Shown here piece by piece: positions 36,201 through 43,852 of a stretch of 64,000 nucleotides of DNA. Under the pieces are notes generated by a model. The model was given only the letters and a program-made list of their open reading frames with translations. It did no database searches and was not told the origin of the DNA. The position numbers and the translations under genes were made by a program. Source of the DNA: a bacterium (GTDB lineage: Bacteria; Vulcanimicrobiota; Vulcanimicrobiia; Vulcanimicrobiales; SCRA01); NCBI GenBank assembly GCA_004297985.1, contig SCRA01000080.1, forward strand, positions 62,001 through 126,000, given 5' to 3'. Position 1 is the stretch's first letter. Each line of letters opens with the position of its first letter.

Positions 36201-36402
36201 GCTCTGCGGCCGCGCTGCGCGAGAAGGTGACGGCGAGGATGCCGCGCGGCTCCACGTTCTCGTGGCGCACGAGCCAGCGGATGCGCTCGACCAGCGTCGC
36301 GGTCTTCCCGCTGCCGGCTCCGGCGATCACCACCAGTGGGGCGCGGGGATCATGCTCGATGATGCGGCGTTGCTGCGCGCGCGGCGTGAGCTCAGTGGGC
36401 AT
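33193..36402 (-). CDS. UvrD-like helicase / RecB-type nuclease fusion (AdnA-like)
   Basis: A protein of 1069 residues from ATG 36402 (the frame opens upstream, but that overlaps the next gene). Helicase motifs: Walker A GAGSGKT at 28-34, VVDEYQDTN (Walker B), GDPRQSIYGFRNA, IDENFRS, TISTIHWAKGREWP and YVALTRARDRVYV. The C-terminal quarter is a PD-(D/E)xK nuclease: GAIDLVAELGDRALIVDYKTG provides the Asp and the D-x-K. Four cysteines (one in YATCPLRYAY, three in CATCPYRGQPC) match the Fe-S staple of AddB/RecB-like nucleases. Together with the preceding gene it resembles AdnAB, which resects double-strand breaks; the subunit assignment is a guess. The 11 bp overlap with the upstream gene supports equal production. 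Confidence 0.85.
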   Translation of the reverse strand: MPTELTPRAQQRRIIEHDPRAPLVVIAGAGSGKTATLVERIRWLVRHENVEPRGILAVTFSRSAAAELSARLAVRLGSRGDEIKVSTFHAFCREMLVLHAYRAELDPDLRVLEESEALTRFHEVYRELLHGRLGEIAVPAALDLIAPGKALALLYRLVTTVTEEGLTAQSLLASVRRAQRALWSGEGLPRTLAISGELRDGFYRTKARMGEPKAKEALARRHEAPSPDTLRAQMEMETTVARVMATVMERFDALLAERGEATYAHLIAHLDHLLDDDEHRSAIRARFTHCVVDEYQDTNAAQQRLVERIFGERLHGVMLVGDPRQSIYGFRNARPDEIERLAARHGAAGIDENFRSLQPILDAAHLAIAPQRREEMPMRALRDGTGNGEEVSVIAAQIQGRANGDAREREAEAIAAEAERLVAERGLAYAQIAILLRRKTHAQVYVDALARRGIPARTTGGVGFYQAGEVEEAMAWLRFTDDPTDDTAMLRVLGSGIIGANEETIAALAAPGSAEREVEERRLQLTRAVLVEPLPPALDGEARERVETLREIADELDGVGSLPLAEAVQRVLRASGLEYRYAAAAQESLDGRQALANLHRLIEIAQSFARDLPEARIPEFLEYLDGLREVAFDEREADPPAADAVTISTIHWAKGREWPAVFVAEVTRNVFPAYRAPDSVVWDYGERTLIVTRDQDGAPTYHALHARFSAGGDAAADAWRARELAEERRLFYVALTRARDRVYVCGTVSASGGGGESCSEFLAEVRALDGVRLLTAPLSLETSTPRAVAARAGGDDASMVELLRAQRARDDAERRDDVLPRSRDGGRMLSFTKLDSYATCPLRYAYEDVLGLPGLAEPTLPPNARNEIGAAEYGALIHAALECYNLERIAGERCDLLAAFVRSLDELQLHGRLGAERIAAARASLGAYLAHPLAQARVLGAEVPFSVEIGGTTIVGAIDLVAELGDRALIVDYKTGSGETDHYGLQLAIYREAATHLFGARQWETSLLLVRDGAVREVHPPETDAAERVREIAACIARGEYPARPGLACATCPYRGQPCTAYEGAPAMR

Positions 36403-39400
36403 CGACGCCTCCGCTCTCGCCGTCGACGGCAACGCGGTCGCAGGCGGTACGGAAGGGGCAGTGGGCACAAGCGTCTCCCGGCTGAGGAGCATAGCCGGCG
36501 CGACCGTCGTAGAGGTCGCCGCAGAGATCGGCGATGCGCGTCAGTCCCGCGTCGAGCTCACGCTGGGTAAGCGCATCCCTTGCGACGGAGTTGGAAGCGC
36601 CCTCGGCGGCACCAAGCGTCGCCAGCCGCGAGGAGGAGGTGCGCTCGGCGGGAGAGCGTCCGCGCAGAAAGAGCAGATCGAGCGCAACGATCTTCGCCTG
36701 CGGATCGCGTTGCGTGAGCGCCGCGGCGTAGAGAGGCAACTGCACCACGCCGTCGAGTGCGCCGCCGAGCGGAAGCGCCTCTTCCGTGGCCAATCGGCGG
36801 AAGCGCGCAGCAAACGGGTGGTCGCGCCCGGTCTTGTAGTCGCGGATGACCACGCCATCGGCCGTCTCGTCGACGCGATCGATGCGCCCGGTTAACGTAT
36901 GGGTGCGTCCGTCGCTCGCCGTGAGCGAGAAGGTCACCTTCAGCTCGCGCTCGCGCACGGCGAAGCGTGGTTGGTCCTCCAGCCAGCGCAGGTAACGGCG
37001 CGCGTAGTCGCGCGCGCGCTCGGCGATCATCGCGACCAGCGCAGGCTGTTCGCCCAAACGCGCGTTTCGCGGGCGCTCTCGCTCACGCTCGAGGGCGTGC
37101 GCGATCGCTGCCTCGAGCGCGCGCGCGGACGCCTCCTCGCCTGCGGCGATGACCTGCTCGCTGCCCGGATAGCGCTCGTGAAAGTCGGAGAGAGCGGCGT
37201 GCAGGACGGTGCCCAGGAGGGCGGACGCGCTCTCGCGCTCGTCGCCCTGCGCGCGCACGACGTAGCGATAAAAAAACTGACGTGGGCAGCGCAGGTAGCA
37301 CTCGATGGCGCTGGGCGAGAGCGCACCCGAGGGGAGCGCGGGCGTGGCGGGCGGTTGGCTCTCGAAGGCCTGGCGCACGCTCACGATGCGCCGTGCGGCG
37401 GCGCCGTGAACCGCGTCGTCCACGTGCACGCCGCTCGAGGTGAGCCGGCGCAGCGCAAGCACGCGCTCGTCCTCGTCGAGTACGTCACCGCCGCCCTCGC
37501 TCGGCTCGCCGATGCCGGCACGCTCGATGAAGGGCGAGGGGGCGAGGTCGGCCCCTTCGTCCTGCGTATAGCTCGTCAGCACCAAGTGCTCGGCTGCGCG
37601 CGTGCAGGCGACGTAGAAGAGGCGCAACTCCTCGTCGCGCTGCTCCTGAGCCGTCGGCGTGCGCGGCAGATTCACGGCATGGAAGAGCGCCTCTTGAGCC
37701 GCCTCGTCGAGCAACGGATCGGGGCGCGGCTGGGCGGGAAGCCTGCCGCGCACGGCGCCGGCGACGAAGACCAGGGGAAACTCGAGCCCTTTGGCGGCGT
37801 GCATCGAGAGCACGTGAACGCCTTCGCCTTCCGGCGGTCCCTCGGTCTCGGCCAGCAGGCCGAAGAGCTCGGATGCTCGCTCCGCGAGATGCGCGGCGGC
37901 GCCGGGTGACCCCCCGAAGACGGCATCGACGTCTCCAGCCAAGTCGATCAAGGTGCGCAGCCGGCGCGCCGACGTGGCCTGCGCCTCTCGGTCACGGTGC
38001 GGCGCGGTGATGGCCGCGGCCACGTCATGGGCCCGTGCGATCGAGACGACGAGGTCGCGCGCGCCGAGGCGGCGCCAGCGGGAGCGATGCGCTGCGAAGG
38101 CGGCGGCGAAGTTTGCGATGCGCGCCCGCTCCCGTTCCGAGAGCTCGGCGCTGTTGGCCAGCGCCGCGAGGTCGGCGAAGGAGGCCTCGCCGAGCGCGCG
38201 CCGTGCGAAGCGCAACGCGCGTGCGCGGATGCCGACCACCGGTGAGGAGAGTAGACGCGCGAGGCGCTGGCCGTCGGCCGGCTCGCCCAGCGCCGCGAGG
38301 TAGGTGAGCACGAAGTCGATGGCGGGATCGCCCAGCGCCTCGGCGGCGTCGGCGCGCACGACGGGGATGCCCTGCGCGCGTAACGCGAAGGCGATGCGCT
38401 CGGCGTGGCCTCTGGTCTCGCGCAGCAGCACTGCGACATCGGCGTAGCGCAACGGGTGCGCGCCTGTTGCGGCGCGCGGCGCGCCCACGAGGCGCCGGAT
38501 CTCGCGCGCGATCCCAGCGGCCTCGCCAGACCGATCGCGGTAGCACAGCCAGCGCACCGCTCCAGCGTGTCCGGCCACGCTGCGCGTGAGGCTCTCGCAG
38601 CTCAGCACGGGGTCGAGAGGCACATCGCCCTCACGCGGTGCCCGCGCGAGCCGGTTTGCGCAGGCGAGCACCTCGGGCGGGCAGCGATGGTTCTCCTGGA
38701 GCACGATCGTGCCAGGGGCGAAGCGCGCGCGGAAGTCCTCGATCGCCGCCGGAGCCACGTTGCGGAAACGATAGATGGACTGGTTGGGATCGCCGACGGC
38801 GGTGATCTGCGCGCCGGCCCCGGCCAGCAGGCTCAACAGGTCGAGCTGGGCGGGATCGGTGTCCTGCAGCTCGTCGACGAAGACGTACGCGTAGCGCCGC
38901 GGCGTTGCGCGCAGCGCGTCGACGGCCGCATTGACGAGATCGCGAAAGTCGCGCAAGCCGAGGCGGCGCTGCTCGTCTTCGTAGGAGCGATAGAGGCCGG
39001 CCAGCGTAAGGAGCGCCAAGCGCGTGGGCAGACCATCCGTTGCCATGGCCGCGCTGAGCACGCCGGCGGCGTCGACGCGCGCCTGTTTGCAGCGCGCGAT
39101 GAAGTTGGCTGCGTCGGTAGCGAACTTCGCGCTCTTCAGCGCCTGGGGCGTGAAGTATCCGGTGCTCACCTGCCCGTTGTCGACCGCGACACGGCAGACG
39201 CGCTCGATCAACAAGCGCTCCTTGGCGGGAGTCAGCATTCCCGCCGCACCCGGCGCGCGTGGGCGCGAACGGTCCAACGTCTCGAGCGCGAACGCGTGAA
39301 AGGTAGAGCAGGCCGGCAGCCGCCCGCCGCTACACAGATGGAGGGCAACGCGCTCGCGCAGTTCGCGTGCCGCCTTGCGCGCGAAGGTGAGCATCAAGAT

Positions 39401-39604
39401 CTCCGGTTGCTCGCCGCCGGCGGCGCGTGCGCAATCGATCAGCGCGGCTGCGCGCCGCGCGAGCGTCTCGGTCTTTCCCGTTCCGGGGCCCGCCAACAGC
39501 AACAGGTGGCCGTCGCGAAAGGCGATCGCCTCGCGCTGCCGTGCGCCCAGATCTACGTTAGCCGTACCGTCCACCGCCGCCAGCATAGCGCGCGCGGATG
39601 CCAC
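36392..39604 (-). CDS. UvrD-like helicase / RecB-type nuclease fusion (AdnB-like)
   Basis: A 1070-residue protein starting at GTG 39604 (an in-frame ATG at 39586 is also possible). Walker A is GPGTGKT at 39-45. Other motifs are FVDELQDTDPAQ, GDPNQSIYRFRNV, LQENHRCPPEV, SMHAAKGLEFPLVFV and FYVACTRAAEHLVL. The C-terminal nuclease shows GRIDRVDETADGVVIRDYKTG, with four Fe-S-type cysteines in LRCPRQFFYRY and CAHCPFRTAC. Its size is almost identical to the partner gene. Both halves are intact in both proteins, the defining layout of mycobacterial AdnAB, whereas AddAB keeps an active helicase only in AddA. It likely processes DNA ends for recombination. Confidence 0.85.
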   Translation of the reverse strand: MASARAMLAAVDGTANVDLGARQREAIAFRDGHLLLLAGPGTGKTETLARRAAALIDCARAAGGEQPEILMLTFARKAARELRERVALHLCSGGRLPACSTFHAFALETLDRSRPRAPGAAGMLTPAKERLLIERVCRVAVDNGQVSTGYFTPQALKSAKFATDAANFIARCKQARVDAAGVLSAAMATDGLPTRLALLTLAGLYRSYEDEQRRLGLRDFRDLVNAAVDALRATPRRYAYVFVDELQDTDPAQLDLLSLLAGAGAQITAVGDPNQSIYRFRNVAPAAIEDFRARFAPGTIVLQENHRCPPEVLACANRLARAPREGDVPLDPVLSCESLTRSVAGHAGAVRWLCYRDRSGEAAGIAREIRRLVGAPRAATGAHPLRYADVAVLLRETRGHAERIAFALRAQGIPVVRADAAEALGDPAIDFVLTYLAALGEPADGQRLARLLSSPVVGIRARALRFARRALGEASFADLAALANSAELSERERARIANFAAAFAAHRSRWRRLGARDLVVSIARAHDVAAAITAPHRDREAQATSARRLRTLIDLAGDVDAVFGGSPGAAAHLAERASELFGLLAETEGPPEGEGVHVLSMHAAKGLEFPLVFVAGAVRGRLPAQPRPDPLLDEAAQEALFHAVNLPRTPTAQEQRDEELRLFYVACTRAAEHLVLTSYTQDEGADLAPSPFIERAGIGEPSEGGGDVLDEDERVLALRRLTSSGVHVDDAVHGAAARRIVSVRQAFESQPPATPALPSGALSPSAIECYLRCPRQFFYRYVVRAQGDERESASALLGTVLHAALSDFHERYPGSEQVIAAGEEASARALEAAIAHALERERERPRNARLGEQPALVAMIAERARDYARRYLRWLEDQPRFAVRERELKVTFSLTASDGRTHTLTGRIDRVDETADGVVIRDYKTGRDHPFAARFRRLATEEALPLGGALDGVVQLPLYAAALTQRDPQAKIVALDLLFLRGRSPAERTSSSRLATLGAAEGASNSVARDALTQRELDAGLTRIADLCGDLYDGRAGYAPQPGDACAHCPFRTACDRVAVDGESGGVDAH

Positions 39605-39625
39605 CAGGGTGGCACGGTCGTTGGC

Positions 39626-40063
39626 TCACTCCTCCAAAATCTCGCCGGTGAGCTCCCAGAGGCTGGCCCATTCTCCGCCGCTCGACGCGAGGCGCAGGTA
39701 GAGGAGGCTATCGTCGATCTGCAGCTCCTCGATGATGTCGCTGCGTCGCTTTGCGCTGAGCCAACTGCGCTCCAAGACCACCTGCCCCTCACTCTGAACG
39801 ATGCGGATCGAGCGTCCCGTTTCGGTGCAGCGAACGCCCTCGTCGCTCACTTCCACCAAGTCGGGTGCGAGCGAGTAGGCCGCCTCGGCGATCTTCTTGC
39901 CGATGAAGCGCAACTGCAGGCGCAAACGCTGGAGACGCCCCTCCAGCGGGAGCTCGCTGAGCGTGCGCGAAAGCCGGCGCTCGGCCAGCAGGCGCGCGTT
40001 CTCGAGCACGTGGTCCGAGAGCTCGGACTCCAGCGCTTCGATCGGTGGATTCTCCTCTTCCAT
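39626..40063 (-). CDS. conserved-looking hypothetical protein upstream of the helicase-nucleases
   Basis: A 145-residue soluble protein. The N-terminal half is helical and rich in Leu, Arg and Glu (ENARLLAERRLSRTLSELP), possibly a coiled coil. The C-terminal half is beta-rich and highly charged (RSIRIVQSEGQVVLERSWL), ending EWASLWELTGEILEE. No Cys and no known motif. The stop is 21 bp before the helicase-nuclease start and the gene follows the GH5-like gene with no gap. Function unknown; a DNA-repair link rests only on adjacency. Confidence 0.7.
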   Translation of the reverse strand: MEEENPPIEALESELSDHVLENARLLAERRLSRTLSELPLEGRLQRLRLQLRFIGKKIAEAAYSLAPDLVEVSDEGVRCTETGRSIRIVQSEGQVVLERSWLSAKRRSDIIEELQIDDSLLYLRLASSGGEWASLWELTGEILEE

Positions 40064-41320
40064 TCAGGTCCCCATTGCCGGGTAGTGCGCGTAGTTCTCG
40101 CGCAGGGCGCGAGATGGATCCGCGTACCAGACCGTCTCGTCGAGCGTGAGCGCGGCGGGCGGGCGGATAGCGGGTGCGCCGCCGGTGAAGGTACGCAGGC
40201 GCGCGCCGATCTCCTTGAGGCGCCCCCCTGCGTCGGAGAGACCGAAGCGCAGCTCCCAGGGCGCGCGGTCGAAGGGCGGCATCCGTTCCAGCGCAGGATC
40301 GTAGTCGCTCCAGCACCAGTAGAGCGCCCCTGCCGCTCCCTCGGCGTGCAGACGCGTTAGCGCCGCCATCGCGTGATCGGCCAGCTCGCGCTCGGAGTAG
40401 CAGGCATAGGGGGCAGCGTTGGGCGGCCGGGGCGCCGGTGCGCGCGCGACTTCGGCCCCAGGGAGGGTGACGTACTCCCCGGGGGAGACGGCCCCGAGTG
40501 GGCACTGCGGGCCGCCCCATTCGCTGAAGATCAGCGGCTTGCCGCCTTGCAGTGCGCGCATCGCGGCGCCCAGGAAGGGGACTGCGCCGGCGTCGAGACG
40601 CCCGCGCGACCACAGCGAGTAGATGGCATAGCCGTGCATCGTGGTGAGCTGCCAGGGGGCGGAGATCGTCGAGGGACGGATGCCGCGGTCGCGCTCCAGA
40701 TCTTCGCCGTGCAGGCCGCCCGTGACGGCGACGCCGGCGGGAGCCAGCGCCTCGCAGAGCCGCGCGCTCCAAGCCGCGGCATCGCGCGGCTCTCGCGGCT
40801 CGCGCAAGTTCGAGAACTCGTTGCCGAGATCGAAGGCCCAGAGCGCCGGGTGGCCGCACCAGCGCGCCGCCAGCCGCGCGGCGCAGAAGACCTGGGCGCG
40901 CACGAGAAAGGGGTCGGCATAGAGATCGCCGGCGCCGGTCGCGCGTTCAAGGCCGCCGGCGATGGTGCGAAAGCGCCCCGCGGGCGCGTTGCGGTCGAGG
41001 GCCCAGCGCGGCAGCCAGTTCACGCCGGACATGTGCCCCGTGAAGAGCGTGGGCATCGCGAGAAGTCCGTGCGCCGCGCAGGCGTCGAGTACGTGGTCGG
41101 CGTGGGCGAGGACGGCGCTATCGAGGTGATCCGGCTCCGGCTGGAGATCGTCCCACATCAGAAAGAAGCGCACGACGCGCATGCCCAGTTCCGCGATGCG
41201 CGCGCAGTCGTCGGCGAACTCTCCGGGGTCGAAGGCGCGCCACCATGCCATCGCGCAGCGGCGAGGCCAGTAGTTGACGCCGAGGAGAAACGGCGACCCC
41301 GGCGTCAACGGGAGATTCAC
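40064..41320 (-). CDS. GH5-like glycosidase (cellulase/mannanase fold)
   Basis: A protein of 418 residues from GTG 41320 (GTGA overlap with the kinase gene). It has a TIM-barrel hydrolase layout. LLGVNYWPRRCAMAWWRAFD is the start of the barrel, and FAFDLGNE-like sequence (ALWAFDLGNEFSNL) supplies the Asn-Glu acid/base of clan GH-A. GGKPLIFSEWGGPQCPLG supplies the second Glu (nucleophile) on strand 7. No signal peptide is visible, so it may act on cytoplasmic oligosaccharides. Neighbouring ROK kinase suggests a sugar product that is phosphorylated. The exact substrate, such as mannosides or glucosides, is not determined. Confidence 0.8.
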   Translation of the reverse strand: MNLPLTPGSPFLLGVNYWPRRCAMAWWRAFDPGEFADDCARIAELGMRVVRFFLMWDDLQPEPDHLDSAVLAHADHVLDACAAHGLLAMPTLFTGHMSGVNWLPRWALDRNAPAGRFRTIAGGLERATGAGDLYADPFLVRAQVFCAARLAARWCGHPALWAFDLGNEFSNLREPREPRDAAAWSARLCEALAPAGVAVTGGLHGEDLERDRGIRPSTISAPWQLTTMHGYAIYSLWSRGRLDAGAVPFLGAAMRALQGGKPLIFSEWGGPQCPLGAVSPGEYVTLPGAEVARAPAPRPPNAAPYACYSERELADHAMAALTRLHAEGAAGALYWCWSDYDPALERMPPFDRAPWELRFGLSDAGGRLKEIGARLRTFTGGAPAIRPPAALTLDETVWYADPSRALRENYAHYPAMGT

Positions 41321-42270
41321 GTCTGGCGCAGCATGTAGGTGGCCGCTCCGATGGCACCCGCATCGTTCTCCAGCGTGGCCGTCACGATCTCGAATCCGTT
41401 CGGATCGGCCATGGTCGTCAGCGCGCGCACGCGCGGCACGAGAGGATCGAGCATGAAGGCGTCGGCGCCGGAGACACCGCCTCCCAGCGCGATGCGCTCG
41501 GGATTGAGGATGGTCACCAGATTGGCGATACCTAGCGCTAGATCGTCGATCCAGCGGTCCCACGCGGTGCGCGCATGCTGATCGCCCTCCTCCGCCATCT
41601 TGCGGATGGCCTTGGTGCCGAGCTTGCGCGCCTTGTAGGTCAGCTTGCTGCGCGGAAACGAGGGACCCAGTGCGACGACGTGGCGCAGCAGCCCCGTGCC
41701 CGAGGCCTGCGCCTCGAAGCAGCCGATCTTGCCGCAGGCGCAGACGAAGCCGTCGTGCGCGCGGATCTGGTGGTGCCCAACCTCACCGGTCGTCCAGCCG
41801 CTGCCGAGGAGCAGCTCGCCGTTCATCACGATGCCGCCGCCGATCCCCGTGCCAAGCGTGAGCATGAGGAAGTCGCGCGTGCCGCGCCCGGCGCCGAAGG
41901 CGTACTCCCCCAGCGTCGCAGCGCGCGCATCGTTGATGACGTGAACGCGCTGCCCCAGCGCCGTGGCCACCAACGCTCCCAACGGCACGTCGTGCCACTC
42001 GAAGTTCGGCGAGTAACGTACGATACCGCTGCGCGCGTCGATGCGGCCCGGGGATCCGATCCCGATGCCGGCGACGCTGCGCCCCTTGGCGTCGGCCAAT
42101 GCCAGCTTGACGCAGCCGGCCAGTGCGGAGACGACCTTGGCAGGGTCGTGGTCGACGAGATCCGTCTCGTGGCGGGAGCCGATCTTGCCCTGCGCGTCGA
42201 CCGTCGCGGCCATCACGTGGGAGCCGCCGAGGTCGACACCGACGGCGATGGGCTGCTCGCTGCCGCTCAC
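41317..42270 (-). CDS. ROK-family sugar kinase
   Basis: A 317-residue protein starting at GTG 42270, overlapping coxG by 4 bp. IAVGVDLGGSHVMAATVD is the ATP loop; LMLTLGTGIGGGIVMNG is the second phosphate-binding motif. The ROK zinc site reads CACGKIGCFEAQASG with an upstream His in GEVGHHQIRAH. There is no N-terminal helix-turn-helix, so this is an enzyme rather than a repressor. Glucokinase activity is the commonest role. It precedes the GH5-like gene by a 4 bp overlap, giving a hydrolase-kinase pair inside an otherwise Cox/DNA-repair run. Confidence 0.87.
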   Translation of the reverse strand: MSGSEQPIAVGVDLGGSHVMAATVDAQGKIGSRHETDLVDHDPAKVVSALAGCVKLALADAKGRSVAGIGIGSPGRIDARSGIVRYSPNFEWHDVPLGALVATALGQRVHVINDARAATLGEYAFGAGRGTRDFLMLTLGTGIGGGIVMNGELLLGSGWTTGEVGHHQIRAHDGFVCACGKIGCFEAQASGTGLLRHVVALGPSFPRSKLTYKARKLGTKAIRKMAEEGDQHARTAWDRWIDDLALGIANLVTILNPERIALGGGVSGADAFMLDPLVPRVRALTTMADPNGFEIVTATLENDAGAIGAATYMLRQT

Positions 42271-42728
42271 GTGGCGCTGCGCCCCCGTGCCACTTCCTCG
42301 CGCACGTTGGCGGCGAACTGCGCCAGCAGGCGGCCGGCGACGCTCTGGATCATGCCGCCGCCGAACTGGGCGAGCACGCCGGAGATGCGCGCGTCGGCCG
42401 CCACGGTCACGATGGTAGCCTCTCCGTCGGCGCCGGCAGACGTGCGCATCGTGGCGGCGGCGTTCCCGCGCCCCTTGGTGTCGGCGGCCTCCACGTCGAG
42501 TACGGCCGCGTGCGCGCTCTCGTCCAGCAAGGTACGGCGGATGGTAGCGCGATAGGTGAGCGCCACCGGTCCTACTTTCAGCGTCACGCCCGCCTTGTAG
42601 GTCTGCTCGTCGATCTTCTCGTCGATCGTGGTGCCGGGGAGGCAGCGCGCCGTTCGCGGGATGTCGCGTAAGACGTCCCACACCTGGTCGAGCGGCGCCT
42701 CGATGCGCGCGGTGTTGGTGATCTCCAT
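42267..42728 (-). CDS. coxG: CoxG-like SRPBCC protein
   Basis: A 153-residue START/SRPBCC-fold protein. EITNTARIEAPLDQVWDVLRD at the N terminus and LPGTTIDEKIDEQTYKAGVT match the CoxG family. In known CO dehydrogenase clusters CoxG is a membrane-recruitment or carrier protein; family homologues can bind hydrophobic quinone-like molecules. It lies 8 bp downstream of xdhC/coxF. A hydrophobic C-terminal helix is not obvious, which is a difference from some CoxG proteins. Confidence 0.85.
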   Translation of the reverse strand: MEITNTARIEAPLDQVWDVLRDIPRTARCLPGTTIDEKIDEQTYKAGVTLKVGPVALTYRATIRRTLLDESAHAAVLDVEAADTKGRGNAAATMRTSAGADGEATIVTVAADARISGVLAQFGGGMIQSVAGRLLAQFAANVREEVARGRSAT

Positions 42729-42736
42729 GAGACGGA

Positions 42737-43852
42737 TTATACCGCGGGCGCCGAGCGCTCCTGGAAACGGGCACGGTGGATCGGGCCGCTGCTCTCCGTG
42801 AGGAATCCTCCGAGGTGTCCCGTGCGCAGCGCGACGATCTCCGCGGCGATCGCCACGGCCGTCTCCTCCGGCGTCGTGGCGCCGATGTCGAGGCCGATAG
42901 GTGCGCGGATGCGCTCCAGCTCGCGCTCGGTCACGCCTTCGGCGCGCAGGTCGGCCACGCGCCGCTCGTGCGTGGAGCGGCTGCCCATCGCACCGATGTA
43001 CCCGGCGTTCGTGCGCAGCGCTATCTTCAGCAGCGGGACGTCGAACTTGGGGTCGTGCGTCAGCACGCAGATCACCGTGCGCTCGTCGACGGCTGCTTGC
43101 GTGAGGAACTCATCGGGCCAGGCGGCGATGACCTCGTCGGCATCGGGGAAGCGCACGCGCGTGGCGAAGGTGCGCCGCGCGTCCACCACGGTGACGCGGT
43201 AGCCCAGATAGCGTCCCAGCGTCACCAGCGCGCGGCTGAAGTCTACGGCGCCGAAGATGTAGAGATCTGGGCGCGGGACGAAAGCGTCGATGAACAGGCG
43301 CACGCCGCTCTCGAGCGGCTGGCCTTTGAGCCCGTATTCGCGCGTGACCGACGTGCCGCGTGCCAAGCACGAGCTCGCGTCCTCGCGGACCCGGTAGGAG
43401 AGCCCTTCGTTGCCGAGCATGCCCACGCTTGCGCCCTCGCGTCGTACGAGCATCGCGGCGCCGGCATCGGGTCCCTCGATCTCCACGCAGAGTGCGATCG
43501 GCTCGTCGCGGCGCAATGCCTCCACCAGCACGGGAAACTCGTCGTAGAGCGGCTGGACGAAGCAGTGGATGGTGCCGCCGCAGGTCAAGCCGACGGAGAT
43601 GCCCTGCTCATCGGAGATGCCGTAGGTCACCAGCCGCGCTCGGCGGCTCTCCAGCACCTGCTCGGCCTCTTCGACCAGCGCCCCCTCGACGCAGCCGCCG
43701 GAGACGGAGCCCGCTACCTCGCCTCGATCGTTGACGGCCATCGCCGCCCCCGGGCCGCGCGGCGCCGAGCGCTCCACTTGCACCACCGTCGCCACGGCCA
43801 CCTTGCGGCCCTCGCGGCGCCAACGATCGACCTGTTCGAAGATGTCTTTCAC
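42737..43852 (-). CDS. XdhC/CoxF-family molybdenum-enzyme maturation factor
   Basis: A 371-residue protein with the XdhC N-terminal domain (ATVVQVERSAPRGPGAAM, SVSGGCVEGALVEEAE) including the conserved Cys used for sulfuration. A C-terminal Rossmann domain follows (YIFGAVDFSRALVTLGRYLG, GAMGSRSTHERR, APIGLDIGATTPEETAVAI). XdhC proteins bind molybdenum cofactor and help insert its terminal sulfur into molybdenum hydroxylases such as XDH or CODH. It overlaps coxE by 4 bp. The cytoplasmic target is presumably the CoxL-like subunit encoded divergently. Confidence 0.88.
   Translation of the reverse strand: MKDIFEQVDRWRREGRKVAVATVVQVERSAPRGPGAAMAVNDRGEVAGSVSGGCVEGALVEEAEQVLESRRARLVTYGISDEQGISVGLTCGGTIHCFVQPLYDEFPVLVEALRRDEPIALCVEIEGPDAGAAMLVRREGASVGMLGNEGLSYRVREDASSCLARGTSVTREYGLKGQPLESGVRLFIDAFVPRPDLYIFGAVDFSRALVTLGRYLGYRVTVVDARRTFATRVRFPDADEVIAAWPDEFLTQAAVDERTVICVLTHDPKFDVPLLKIALRTNAGYIGAMGSRSTHERRVADLRAEGVTERELERIRAPIGLDIGATTPEETAVAIAAEIVALRTGHLGGFLTESSGPIHRARFQERSAPAV

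Noticed and set aside
38405-40360. 651-codon plus-strand frame over the helicase-nuclease gene
   Set aside because: Shadow of the minus-strand coding sequence; composition is low-complexity Ala/Arg/Glu and no domain is visible.
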